From positions 1 to 38,684 of the forward strand of contig CATOJE010000031.1 of NCBI GenBank assembly GCA_951800145.1: 38,684 bases of DNA, written 5' to 3'. The DNA is from an uncultured Lachnospiraceae bacterium. GTDB taxonomy: Bacteria > Bacillota > Clostridia > Lachnospirales > Lachnospiraceae. Under the pieces are notes generated by a model. It did not search any database. It saw only the letters and a program-made list of their open reading frames with translations, and was not told the DNA's origin. The position numbers and the translations under genes are program-made. Positions 8,575 to 16,488 of this stretch are shown here, in pieces. Positions within the stretch are counted from its first letter, which is position 1. Each line of letters opens with the position of its first letter.

Positions 8575-9261
8575 CTAATCGTTCTTTCCCACAGACTTGG
8601 CCGCGCTGCAGGCTTCCCTTCCAGGGCTTAAAGCCCTTCTCCTCCACTGAGACAGCCTCTCCTCCAGAATATCCTCTGAAAGCTCCCCCTCCCGGGCCAG
8701 CCCCTCATAAAAAAGCTGAGTATAAAGCTGTTCCCGGATTTCTGGTTCCTTCACCTGAGCCTTCATCTCCTCCCGAAGAATGCCCAGCCTCCCTGCCAGC
8801 CTTCCCATAAAGGGCGGCAGCAGCTCCTCAAGATACCCCCGCAGATACTTGACTGCAGCAGGGCTTTTCCCCCCGGTGGAGATGCCGATAACCACATCCT
8901 CCTGCCGGACAATGCCAGGGAAATAAAAGGTGCCCAGTTCCCCACAGTCTGCCACATTCACCGGGATCCGGCGCTTTTTGCAGTAAGCCGCCAGCTCCCT
9001 GTTAAAGCCGGGATCGTCTGTGGCGCAGACCACCAGGGCCATCTCCCGGGCATCCTGAAGTACCGCCTGCCGCCGCACCAGGGAAAGATTTCCTTCCTTC
9101 TCTGCCAGCTTAGACAATTCCCTGCAAAACTCCGGCGCCACCGCCAGGATCCTGGCCCCGAATTCCGCCAGCACCCGGCACTTGCGGCAGGCCACCCTGC
9201 CGCCTCCTGCCACCAGGCAGGCCGCTCCATCCAGCTGGATAAATAACGGGAAATATGCCAT
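8575..9261 (-). CDS. Precorrin-2 dehydrogenase / sirohydrochlorin ferrochelatase (CysG N-terminal type)
   Basis: 228 aa from the ATG at 9261, which has AAAGGAG six bases upstream. An in-frame ATG at 9279 has no ribosome site. It has an N-terminal NAD-binding Rossmann fold (CLVAGGGRVACRKCRVLAEFG, VVCATDDPGFNRELAAYC, VADCGELGTFYFPGIVRQ) and then the dimerisation/ferrochelatase part (VVIGISTGGKSPAAVKYLR). It oxidises precorrin-2 to sirohydrochlorin and may insert iron to give siroheme. It is the first gene of the three-gene operon. The C-terminus is longer than in the shortest family members but has no extra domain I recognise. Confidence 0.9.
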   Translation of the reverse strand: MAYFPLFIQLDGAACLVAGGGRVACRKCRVLAEFGARILAVAPEFCRELSKLAEKEGNLSLVRRQAVLQDAREMALVVCATDDPGFNRELAAYCKKRRIPVNVADCGELGTFYFPGIVRQEDVVIGISTGGKSPAAVKYLRGYLEELLPPFMGRLAGRLGILREEMKAQVKEPEIREQLYTQLFYEGLAREGELSEDILEERLSQWRRRALSPGREACSAAKSVGKND

Positions 9262-9311
9262 CTCCTTCTCCTTTGCCATAATTCATCATGTACTCTGAAA
9301 CTGCTTCATGT

Positions 9312-9340
9312 ATTATACAAAAAAACCAGAGGTTTGAAAA
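9312..9340 (-). promoter_or_regulatory. Possible promoter of the siroheme operon
   Basis: Minus strand TTTTCA (9340-9335), 17-bp spacer, TATAAT (9317-9312). The -10 is consensus but the -35 is weak and lies inside the stem of the terminator of the upstream ABC transporter. Confidence 0.45.
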
Positions 9341-9350
9341 CCCCTGGTTT
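9319..9350 (-). terminator. Terminator of the amino acid ABC transporter operon
   Basis: On the minus strand AACCAGGGG pairs with CCTCTGGTT through a short loop and ends in seven T. It lies 20 bp past the ATPase stop. Confidence 0.85.
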
Positions 9351-9369
9351 ACTTCGCAATTAATTTCTA

Positions 9370-10116
9370 TTACAGCACTTTGCTTAAGAATGCCTTCAGA
9401 CGCTCATTTTTCGGACTCCCGAAGAATGCCTCCGGCGGCGCTTCCTCAAGAAAATTTCCATTCTCCATAAACATTACCCGGGTGGCCACCTCCCTGGCAA
9501 ATCCCATCTCATGGGTGACCACCACCATGGTCATCCTTTCTCTGGCCAGATCCCTCATAACATTCAGCACCTCTCCTACCATCTCCGGATCCAGGGCAGA
9601 AGTGGGTTCGTCAAAAAGCATCACATCCGGCTTCATGGCTAATGCCCGGACAATGGCGATTCTCTGCTTCTGTCCGCCGGAAAGCTGGCTGGGATACGCG
9701 TGGGCGCGGTCAGCTAACCCCACCCGCTCTAAGAGGGCCATCGCCTCCTTCTCCGCCTCTCCCTGGCTCTTTTTCTGGAGCTTCATGGGAGCCATGGTCA
9801 TATTTTTCAGCACATCCATGTGGGGAAACAGATTAAACTGCTGAAATACCATCCCCATCTTCTGGCGGTGCAGGTCGATATTCACCTTGGGATCCGTGAT
9901 GTCCGCTCCCTCGAAATAAATATGCCCGGCAGTGGACTCCTCCAGCCGGTTCAGGCAGCGGAGGAAGGTACTCTTCCCAGAGCCGGAGGGCCCCACCACA
10001 AAGACGACATCTCCTTTATAAATATCCAGGTTAATTCCTTCCAGCACCTTCAAATCGCCAAACTGCTTTCCCAGGCCCTTTACCTGGATTAATGGGCTTC
10101 CATAATCAACGCTCAC
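9370..10116 (-). CDS. Polar amino acid ABC transporter, ATP-binding protein (GlnQ type)
   Basis: 248 aa, typical of the PAAT family. Walker [11 protein letters not shown]-loop [12 protein letters not shown], signature LSGGQKQR, Walker [13 protein letters not shown] and the switch His in VVVTHEMGF are intact. It drives import by the adjacent permease at the inner face of the membrane. It is the last gene of binding protein > permease > ATPase, and its start overlaps the permease stop by 11 bp. Substrate cannot be told from the ATPase. Confidence 0.95.
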   Translation of the reverse strand: MSVDYGSPLIQVKGLGKQFGDLKVLEGINLDIYKGDVVFVVGPSGSGKSTFLRCLNRLEESTAGHIYFEGADITDPKVNIDLHRQKMGMVFQQFNLFPHMDVLKNMTMAPMKLQKKSQGEAEKEAMALLERVGLADRAHAYPSQLSGGQKQRIAIVRALAMKPDVMLFDEPTSALDPEMVGEVLNVMRDLARERMTMVVVTHEMGFAREVATRVMFMENGNFLEEAPPEAFFGSPKNERLKAFLSKVL

Positions 10117-10786
10117 TTTGACGCAGCCTCCTTTCCAGAATCTGGACCAGCCAGGAAAACAAAAGAACTAACCCCAGATATATCAGGGCCACTGCAATCA
10201 GCGGGGTGAAGGCATCATAGGTACGGCTTCGGATAATATCCCCGCCCTTCGTTAAATCCTGAAGGGCGATATAGCTTCCCACCGAGGTCTCCTTTAAAAG
10301 AGAGATGAACTCATTACCCAGGGCAGGAAGCACATTCTTAAAGGCCTGAGGCATAATGATGTGCCACATGGTCTGCACATAGTTAAAGCCCAGGCTTCTC
10401 CCCGCCTCAAACTGCCCTTGATCAATGGACATAATCCCGCTCCGGAAAATCTCTGCCACATAGGCCCCGGAGTTAATGCCAAAGGAAATCACCGCCACCA
10501 GCACCTTGCTGATCTTCACAGGGCCGAAAATCACAAAGTAGATGATCATCAGCTGGACCAGCACAGGCGTTCCACGGATAACCGTCAGATAGATCTTGCA
10601 GATCCCATTTAGCAGCTTCAGCTTCCCCGTCTTGTCATAAGTGGAGCGGACCACTGCAATCAAAAAACCAATGGCAATGCCGATCAGCACCGCAAACAGC
10701 GTAACCTCCAACGTTACCTTCAAACCATCGGTTATGTATTTCCAACGGTCATCCTTAATAAAATTTAAATAGATCGCCTGGCTCAT
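10106..10786 (-). CDS. Polar amino acid ABC transporter, permease
   Basis: 226 aa, HisM/GlnP type. It carries the family's N-terminal signature [20 protein letters not shown] and the EAA loop that contacts the ATPase ([20 protein letters not shown], then [10 protein letters not shown]). About five membrane segments. A single permease gene suggests a homodimeric channel. It starts 18 bp after the binding-protein gene and overlaps the ATPase gene. Confidence 0.95.
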   Translation of the reverse strand: MSQAIYLNFIKDDRWKYITDGLKVTLEVTLFAVLIGIAIGFLIAVVRSTYDKTGKLKLLNGICKIYLTVIRGTPVLVQLMIIYFVIFGPVKISKVLVAVISFGINSGAYVAEIFRSGIMSIDQGQFEAGRSLGFNYVQTMWHIIMPQAFKNVLPALGNEFISLLKETSVGSYIALQDLTKGGDIIRSRTYDAFTPLIAVALIYLGLVLLFSWLVQILERRLRQSER

Positions 10787-10803
10787 CCGGACCTTCCCTT
10801 CTT

Positions 10804-11685
10804 TTACTCTGCAGAAATGTATTTTGCTACGATCTCATCCAGTGTGCCGGACTCCTTTAACTCTGCCAGCGCCCCGTTGATCTGGTCTAACAGCTCCGTA
10901 TTCCCCTTCTTTACCGCGATGGCATACTCCTCCTCCGCATAGGCAGTATCCAGAAGCTTTAAGCCCTCATTCTCGCTTACAAACACCTTTGCAGGCTCAT
11001 TATCGATAATGACTGCGTCCACCTTGCCCTGAAGCAGCGCCTGGACTGCGTCCACACCCTTGGGATAACGGTCAACATTCTCGTCGCCGAAATCATCGCT
11101 TGCATAAATGTCCCCGGTTGTACCCTGCTGTACGCCGATGGTCTTCTCAGCCAGGTCGTCCGGTCCGGCTATCTCACTGCCCTCTGTCACGATAATCACC
11201 TGCACAGCCGTGGCATAGGTATCAGAAAAATCTACATTCACCAGACGGTCCTCGGTCACTGTCATGCCAGCTGCGCCGATGTCTGCCTTACCGGACTGCA
11301 GCTCCGGGATAATGGAATCAAAGGCAATATCCTCGATTACTAACTCCATGCCCAGCTTCTCAGCGATAGCGCCGGCAATCTCCGCGTCAATACCCACGAT
11401 ATCGGATCCGTCCGGGCCGGTCATGCTGCTGTCATGGTACTCATAGGGCGGAAACTCTGCGTTGGTAGCCATAATCAGCTGCTTGCCCTCAGAGGCCTCC
11501 TCCTTCTCCTCGGCTGCGGTGGTTTCCTCTGCCTCAGCAGCTGTGGTGTCATCGGCGGCCTTGGTCTCTGCTGCAGTGGTATCTGCAGCCGCGGCGGCTG
11601 TAGTCTCAGAAGCGCTCCCCCCGCACGCTGCTAAGGAAGCAGTGCAGGCAGCGGCCATTAAAAGGCATACAAATTTCTTTTTCAT
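10804..11685 (-). CDS. Amino acid ABC transporter, substrate-binding lipoprotein
   Basis: 293 aa. A lipoprotein signal with lipobox LAAC (Cys about 21) is followed by a roughly 45-residue low-complexity Ala/Thr/Glu/Asp linker that would hold the domain off the membrane. The type-2 periplasmic-binding fold begins near residue 68 (LIMATNAEFPPYEYHD), with IVGIDAEIAGAIAEKLG, DIGAAGMTVTEDR and the hinge TIGVQQGTTGDIY. The pattern fits the GlnH/FliY/HisJ family; the ligand is some polar amino acid. AGGAGGAG precedes the start, and a good promoter lies about 80 bp upstream. Confidence 0.94.
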   Translation of the reverse strand: MKKKFVCLLMAAACTASLAACGGSASETTAAAAADTTAAETKAADDTTAAEAEETTAAEEKEEASEGKQLIMATNAEFPPYEYHDSSMTGPDGSDIVGIDAEIAGAIAEKLGMELVIEDIAFDSIIPELQSGKADIGAAGMTVTEDRLVNVDFSDTYATAVQVIIVTEGSEIAGPDDLAEKTIGVQQGTTGDIYASDDFGDENVDRYPKGVDAVQALLQGKVDAVIIDNEPAKVFVSENEGLKLLDTAYAEEEYAIAVKKGNTELLDQINGALAELKESGTLDEIVAKYISAE

Positions 11686-11764
11686 AATATTCTCCTCCTC
11701 TTAAAACCCGTGAATGCATTTTTATGCACTCTTTTTAATAAAACAATAATTTGTGACGCTATTC

Positions 11765-11792
11765 ATTATATAGCATTTTCAGAAATAATCAA
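11765..11792 (-). promoter_or_regulatory. Promoter of the amino acid transporter operon
   Basis: Minus strand TTGATT (11792-11787), 16-bp spacer, TATAAT (11770-11765). It is divergent from the promoter of the YwaF-like gene about 60 bp away. Confidence 0.75.
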
Positions 11793-11802
11793 GAGAAAAT
11801 CC

Positions 11803-11831
11803 GTGGAAAGAAGGAAGAAATGTGGTATACT
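11803..11831 (+). promoter_or_regulatory. Extended -10 promoter of the YwaF-like gene
   Basis: TATACT at 11826-11831 preceded by TGG gives an extended -10; the -35 at 11803-11808 (GTGGAA) is weak. AAGGAGG follows, then the ATG at 11857. Confidence 0.55.
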
Positions 11832-11856
11832 TTAAAATAAGGAGGCTTTTATATCC

Positions 11857-12648
11857 ATGTTATCCCGATTTTTTACTGCCACTGCCTGGCCCATGGCGGC
11901 AAATCACCCTGGCTCCGTGCTTCATATGGCATTCACTTTTGCGGGAATCACCCTGACCGTGTGTCTGGCGTTCCTTCTCTCCAGGCAAAATGCCCGGAAT
12001 GAAAATACGGTGCTTCCAGCCTGCGGCGTGATTCTGGCAGTGCTTGAGCTGTATAAGCAGGGCTTTCTATACTATGTCGTTTACAACAGGCATTTTAACT
12101 GGTGGTACTTTCCCTTCCAGCTCTGCAGCATCCCCATGTACCTGTGCCTTATCTATCCATGGCTGAAAAATCGCCCTTTTTCCAGGAAGCGGATCGCCAC
12201 CTTTCTCCAGGACTTCGGCCTGCTGGGGGGAATCATGGCGCTGGCGGTTCCAGACGGTCTTTTCCATCCCTACTGGACCTTAACGCTCCACGGTTTTTTA
12301 TGGCACTTCATCCTGATCCTTCTGGGTGTCTACTGCGGCAGGAAGGGTCTGGCGGATGCCGGAGCCGGCGGATTTTTCAGGATGCTGCCTTTATACGGGC
12401 TCTGCTGCTCCATTGCCATATTTATTAATACCATGGTACAGCTTTGCATCTACCCCCGGGATTACAGCGACTTATTTTATATTAACTGCTTTTTCCCCTC
12501 AGAGCAGCCCTTCTTCCACCAGCTTTCCCTGTGGCTGGGCAATGTATGGGGCCATATCCTTTATGTGCTGGCTTCCTGCTGCGGCGCAGGGCTTATCCAT
12601 CTGGCGTGGGCCGTATATCCGCGGCTTCATCCCCGGAAAAAATCATAG
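11857..12648 (+). CDS. YwaF/TIGR02206-family integral membrane protein
   Basis: 263 aa with about seven predicted membrane segments. The family's recognisable core is WWYFPFQLCSIPMYLCLIYP in the third segment, followed by GIMALAVPDGLFHPYW and a His-containing LHGFLWHFILILLG. The family is widespread in Firmicutes and its biochemical role is unknown. It stands alone, with its own promoter and a terminator shared with the pilus operon that converges on it. The GGAGG site is about 11 nt from the ATG, which is slightly long. Confidence 0.8.
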   Translation: MLSRFFTATAWPMAANHPGSVLHMAFTFAGITLTVCLAFLLSRQNARNENTVLPACGVILAVLELYKQGFLYYVVYNRHFNWWYFPFQLCSIPMYLCLIYPWLKNRPFSRKRIATFLQDFGLLGGIMALAVPDGLFHPYWTLTLHGFLWHFILILLGVYCGRKGLADAGAGGFFRMLPLYGLCCSIAIFINTMVQLCIYPRDYSDLFYINCFFPSEQPFFHQLSLWLGNVWGHILYVLASCCGAGLIHLAWAVYPRLHPRKKS

Positions 12649-12654
12649 ACCAGC

Positions 12655-12682
12655 AAAAAGGACTGCCAAAGCAGTCCTTTTT
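12655..12682. terminator. Bidirectional terminator
   Basis: AAAAAGGACTGC (12655-12666), a CAAA loop, then GCAGTCCTTTTT (12671-12682). A perfect 12-bp stem with A and T tails on both strands. It ends both the YwaF-like gene and the pilus operon. Confidence 0.9.
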
Positions 12683-12714
12683 CACTTGATCACAGCCAGC
12701 TTTTCATCGGCCGT

Positions 12715-13629
12715 CTATACCCTGTATTCCTCTGCCTTTCCCTGCTTTTTTAGAAGCAATAGGATCATCATCCCGCTGACTGCCATCATTGCCAGAAGGG
12801 TGCCATAGGTCAGGCTGGCATCGGCTGTCTTAGGCAGATCCGCCAGTGGCACCAGCATATCCTCAATGGTCTCTAACAGCGGGCTGTCTCCCAGCGGTAC
12901 TCCGCCGTCATCGATGGTAGCCAGCGGCGTCCCCGGGTCATTGATAGTCACCGTTGTCCTTCCCCGATCTCCCCCGCCAGAGGGCGACCCACCGCCAGGT
13001 CTGTCTGGATTCACTGGCGGCGGCGTATCCGGGTTTTCCGGCGGTGGCGCTGGCTGATCCGCCTGATTCTTTGGATAGGCAGTAACATCATAGTCCCAGC
13101 TTAGCCGCTCCTCGTCCCACACCGGAAGGGAGGTTAGGAAGGGGTTAATGGTCACATTATCCCCCTCCGCCCGCTGCTGAAGGATCAGGTACAGACCCGT
13201 TGGGAGATTTTCAAACCGCATAATGCCTGCTGTGGTGGTCTGAGAGGCAAAGGGCGTCAGCGAATGCTCCCGTGTAAACTGCTCCAGAGAAGCGGACAGG
13301 GCAATGACATCCTCTGCCGCAACCAGATTCGGATCCCCGGAAAGGACACCCAAATCCACACCGGCCGGGATAAATGCCCCGGTAAGGCTGTACCGCTCCC
13401 GGCTGCCATCCCATACACCTACCTGGTACAGGGCCAGGGTTGCCTGCTTTTCTTGTGATTCTAAGTCAAGAGTCAGTGTAACGAACTGTGACGCATCCAT
13501 CCCTGCCTGCTTTGCAGCATCCGCCTCCGCCTGAGGTTTGGCATACGCCATCTGGCACAGGCTAAGGACAGCCAGCATCAGCGCTGCCAGAAACGCTGTG
13601 ATTCTTTTTTTACTATTCACTTTCTTCAT
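12715..13629 (-). CDS. Minor pilin-like surface protein with LPKTA sorting signal
   Basis: 304 aa from the ATG at 13629 (AAGGAGG). It has a Sec signal peptide (ITAFLAALMLAVLSLCQMAYA). Residues about 40-190 form a pilin-type domain ending in the pilin motif DVTAYPKN. A Pro/Gly-rich stalk follows (about 190-235: PPPENPDTPPPVNPDRPGGG). The C-terminus has a sorting signal, LPKTAD, then a membrane segment and KKQGKAEE. The sorting motif is LPxTA, not LPxTG. As the last gene after the sortase, it may be a basal pilin that anchors the fibre or an accessory subunit. Its start overlaps the sortase stop by 17 bp. Confidence 0.82.
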   Translation of the reverse strand: MKKVNSKKRITAFLAALMLAVLSLCQMAYAKPQAEADAAKQAGMDASQFVTLTLDLESQEKQATLALYQVGVWDGSRERYSLTGAFIPAGVDLGVLSGDPNLVAAEDVIALSASLEQFTREHSLTPFASQTTTAGIMRFENLPTGLYLILQQRAEGDNVTINPFLTSLPVWDEERLSWDYDVTAYPKNQADQPAPPPENPDTPPPVNPDRPGGGSPSGGGDRGRTTVTINDPGTPLATIDDGGVPLGDSPLLETIEDMLVPLADLPKTADASLTYGTLLAMMAVSGMMILLLLKKQGKAEEYRV

Positions 13630-14650
13630 GGCCTCCTTCTTTCTGCTCAGTTGTGCTGCCCTGTAGAGATTCCAGATCGGCTTTCCCGGCAGCGTCCTGC
13701 TTTCCTGACTTATCATGTTCCTTTGCTTTCTGCTTCTTTTCGGACATTTTATCCGATGCTTTTTGAGGTATTTCTGAACGTAAGTTACCCTTCCTCTTTC
13801 CAGGAATCATAAGCCCTGCCAGAATCGCGGCTCCAAAGGCTGCGGCTCCAAAAAGAATCCATTGCCTTGTTGTGAAGCCATTTCCCTGCTCCTCCTTGGG
13901 TACATCGGAATCATCCGGGGCCGGCTTCATCGCCACCTCTTCCTCATACCTGCCATCATAAGGAATTCTGGTTCCCCGTATCAGCATCCGGTGGCTGTTA
14001 ATCCCATAAGGCGTGCAGGTTACTAAGGTGACATAATCCTCCCCCTGGACGATGGACAGACTGTCCACCTCCTCCGGAAGGACGATCTGGATCTGATCCA
14101 CCTGGTACTCCAGAATCTCTCCTAACACTTTTAAATAGAAGATATCCCCTTCCTCCAGCCGATCCAAATCTGTAAAGAGGCGGGCGGAGGGAAGCCCCCG
14201 GTGGCCGGTAAGAATGGCGTGGGTGCTCTCCCCGCCCACGGGGAGGGAGGAGCCGATGTAGTGGCCCGCGGCCGTCTGGAGAATGCCCTCCTCCGTTCCA
14301 TGATAAATCGGCAGGTTGACCTTGATGGCAGGAATCTTGATGGAGCCCATTATACCGGTTCCCGCTGCATTCAGCAGACCTTCATAGGGGCCATTTTTGC
14401 GGCGGGCCTCAGCCGTGGCCGCACTGCTTAAGTCCGGAAAATCTGCCAAATACTGATTATACTCCGCCGCCTCTTGAAGCTGCGCTGTATAATCCTCCTC
14501 TGACAGCTCCCCAATCGCACTGTCGTAGCTGACAATGGCCCGGGTGGCATGAAGCTCATTTATATAATTACTTACCGCCGGGTATAGGAGGATGGAAAGG
14601 CCCGTGAGGAAAATCAGTCCGATTACAATATTTATGATAATTCGCTTCAT
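13613..14650 (-). CDS. Class C (pilin-polymerising) sortase
   Basis: 345 aa. N-terminal membrane anchor (about 5-25), then a helical pre-domain (AQLQEAAEYNQYLADFPDL) typical of class C. The core starts at GSIKIPAIKVNLPIYHGT. The catalytic His is in TGHRGLPSA, the Cys in VTLVTCTPYGINSHRMLIRG and the Arg in that last segment. A second membrane segment (about 275-292) is followed by a very Lys/Glu-rich tail of about 50 residues. I do not see the DPW/DPF-type lid motif that class C enzymes often have. It should join the LPGTG pilin 22 bp upstream into a covalent fibre. Confidence 0.92.
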   Translation of the reverse strand: MKRIIINIVIGLIFLTGLSILLYPAVSNYINELHATRAIVSYDSAIGELSEEDYTAQLQEAAEYNQYLADFPDLSSAATAEARRKNGPYEGLLNAAGTGIMGSIKIPAIKVNLPIYHGTEEGILQTAAGHYIGSSLPVGGESTHAILTGHRGLPSARLFTDLDRLEEGDIFYLKVLGEILEYQVDQIQIVLPEEVDSLSIVQGEDYVTLVTCTPYGINSHRMLIRGTRIPYDGRYEEEVAMKPAPDDSDVPKEEQGNGFTTRQWILFGAAAFGAAILAGLMIPGKRKGNLRSEIPQKASDKMSEKKQKAKEHDKSGKQDAAGKADLESLQGSTTEQKEGGHEESE

Positions 14651-14672
14651 AGGGCCCTTTCATCCTTTCTCC

Positions 14673-16358
14673 CTAAGCTCTCCTTCTCCGGATAACGAAG
14701 AATACCGCACCTGCCATTAAGAGGATGCCGGCTGCGTAGAAGATAGTAGTACCGATGCCACCAGTTCCGGGAAGCTCTGCGCCAGTATTATTTGGAACCA
14801 GGGCCGTATTAGTCAATGCCGTTGTCTGCTCCTCTGTGGTCTCCGCCTCCAAAGCATCTTCTCCATTAATTTCCATCTTCACTGCTTCCGTTAAAAGGTT
14901 ATAGCCTGTAGGAGCCACCGTCTCCTTCAGATAGTAAATGCCATCCTTTAATCCAGGAATCTCCACTGCACCATCTTCATCCGTTACAAAGGTATCCCCA
15001 TTGGCCTGACCTTCAACCCAGGTAACCTTATCTGCCTCTGTATCAAACTTATAATACTCTGTTTTTGTGGTAGCTCCCTCGCCTTCGCCCTCTGTCGTTT
15101 CCCTGTACAGTACAAAGGTTGCACCGGCCAGCTTGGCACTGGTCTGGCTCTCATCTAACGTGCCGTCCGCATTATAAACACCTGCAAACTTATCTACTAC
15201 GATTCTGGAGGTGTATACCTTCTCCTCCGGAGCGTTAACCGGAGTCGTGTCCGTCGGGTTCTGCGGATCATGACTGTAGTTTAAAACTGCCTTATTTCCT
15301 TCCACTGTGGCAACCGCATTTTCATTTACCACAGCCTGATAAGTAACCTCTATGTCAGCTCCAATGTACTGCTTGAGATTCATCACATCGATCTGCAAGG
15401 TAAACTTTCCACCAGTTGCCAAAACTGCAGGATTGCCGCCCTCAGCCGGAGTTCCCTCTGTCGCTCCAGTGGTTGTTAATGTATATTTTCCATCTGCTAC
15501 CGCTGTACCCTTCTCTAATACCACATCCTCGCCATCTTCACCAGCGCCCTTCAAGGTAACTGTTATAGCGACATCCTCTCCGCCCTGTGCCTTCACAAAG
15601 CTTAAGCCCTTGGATAAGGTATCCTCAACCTTATATGTATAGCTTGAAAATCCTGTGGTATCCGGCACCTTTCCAGTGATAGTGTAATTAACTACCTCTC
15701 CGATTTCCACGTCCTCCGCCTCATTATCTGTCTTGGTAAAGGTGTGGTCATTCTTATCATGAATGGTAACCTCCGGATTGGTTGTGGTTAAATTACATAA
15801 GGCGCCGCTGTCTGTCGATACGAAGTAATAGCCTAAGGGAAGCTCTGACACAGATACTCCCTCTCCATCTGCCGTTAACTGCTTGCCGCCAGTTTTTCCG
15901 CTCAGATTCGCCTTTAAATGTGCCGCAAATGCAGGGGCGCTGAACTCATTTGTTGTCACGACATTATAAATGGTCTTATCTCCCTCTCCGCTGGAGGAGG
16001 CTGCTGTAGAAGCAGCCAGGGAAAGCCCTGAATTTTCTTTCTCTGCATATTCCTTTACAGCAGAAAACCATTCTGAAGTTCCGGCAATACTATACGCGTA
16101 GCTCGTTCCGCTGTAGGTCACATCAAAAATCCTATATGCCGTATAGGTGGCAGGCTTTGCCTCTTCTGAACCTTCCTCAAGGACCTGCTGGGGATTATCA
16201 ATCGTAATGCTTCCTGTCTTTCCCTCAGAGGTTACTGGTGCCGGTGGCTGGGGATCGCCTGTGCCCGGGTCTGTAACATCCGCAAACCCCGGCGCTGCCA
16301 TAGCCAGCACCATCATTGCCGTTAGTAGTACGCTTACAATCTTTTTCCTTCTTTTCAT
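14673..16358 (-). CDS. Major pilin / SpaA-type backbone subunit with LPGTG signal
   Basis: 561 aa from the ATG at 16358 (AAAGGAA); the longer frame adds a basic leader with no ribosome site. A signal peptide ends near GFAD. Residues about 45-210 form an N-terminal pilin domain. EVVNYTITGKVPDTTGFSSY begins a fimbrial isopeptide-forming domain (about 220-370). A CnaB/SpaA domain ends in the E-box IYYLKETVAPTGYNLL (about 400-515). The sorting signal is ELPGTGG, with a membrane helix and RRRR tail. The expected pilin Lys is probably in VTIHDKND, unlike the classic YPKN. This is the likely shaft subunit polymerised by the downstream sortase. Confidence 0.9.
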   Translation of the reverse strand: MKRRKKIVSVLLTAMMVLAMAAPGFADVTDPGTGDPQPPAPVTSEGKTGSITIDNPQQVLEEGSEEAKPATYTAYRIFDVTYSGTSYAYSIAGTSEWFSAVKEYAEKENSGLSLAASTAASSSGEGDKTIYNVVTTNEFSAPAFAAHLKANLSGKTGGKQLTADGEGVSVSELPLGYYFVSTDSGALCNLTTTNPEVTIHDKNDHTFTKTDNEAEDVEIGEVVNYTITGKVPDTTGFSSYTYKVEDTLSKGLSFVKAQGGEDVAITVTLKGAGEDGEDVVLEKGTAVADGKYTLTTTGATEGTPAEGGNPAVLATGGKFTLQIDVMNLKQYIGADIEVTYQAVVNENAVATVEGNKAVLNYSHDPQNPTDTTPVNAPEEKVYTSRIVVDKFAGVYNADGTLDESQTSAKLAGATFVLYRETTEGEGEGATTKTEYYKFDTEADKVTWVEGQANGDTFVTDEDGAVEIPGLKDGIYYLKETVAPTGYNLLTEAVKMEINGEDALEAETTEEQTTALTNTALVPNNTGAELPGTGGIGTTIFYAAGILLMAGAVFFVIRRRRA

Positions 16359-16419
16359 ACTATCTTCCTTTCTTTTCCTTTTTCTTTTCTCTTGTTTTAT
16401 GCCTTCTTGCAGGGACATC

Positions 16420-16461
16420 TGTGTTACTGTTCACGCCCGCCAGGCTATGCCCCGTAACACA
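16420..16461. other. Stem-loop between adhesin and major pilin genes
   Basis: TGTGTTAC (16420-16427) pairs perfectly with GTAACACA (16454-16461) in the 130-bp gap between the adhesin stop and the pilin start. No T-run follows on the minus strand, so it is not a standard terminator. It could set mRNA processing or relative expression of the two genes. Confidence 0.45.
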
Positions 16462-16488
16462 TCTGTCTTTGCAGGTTAACATCTTATC

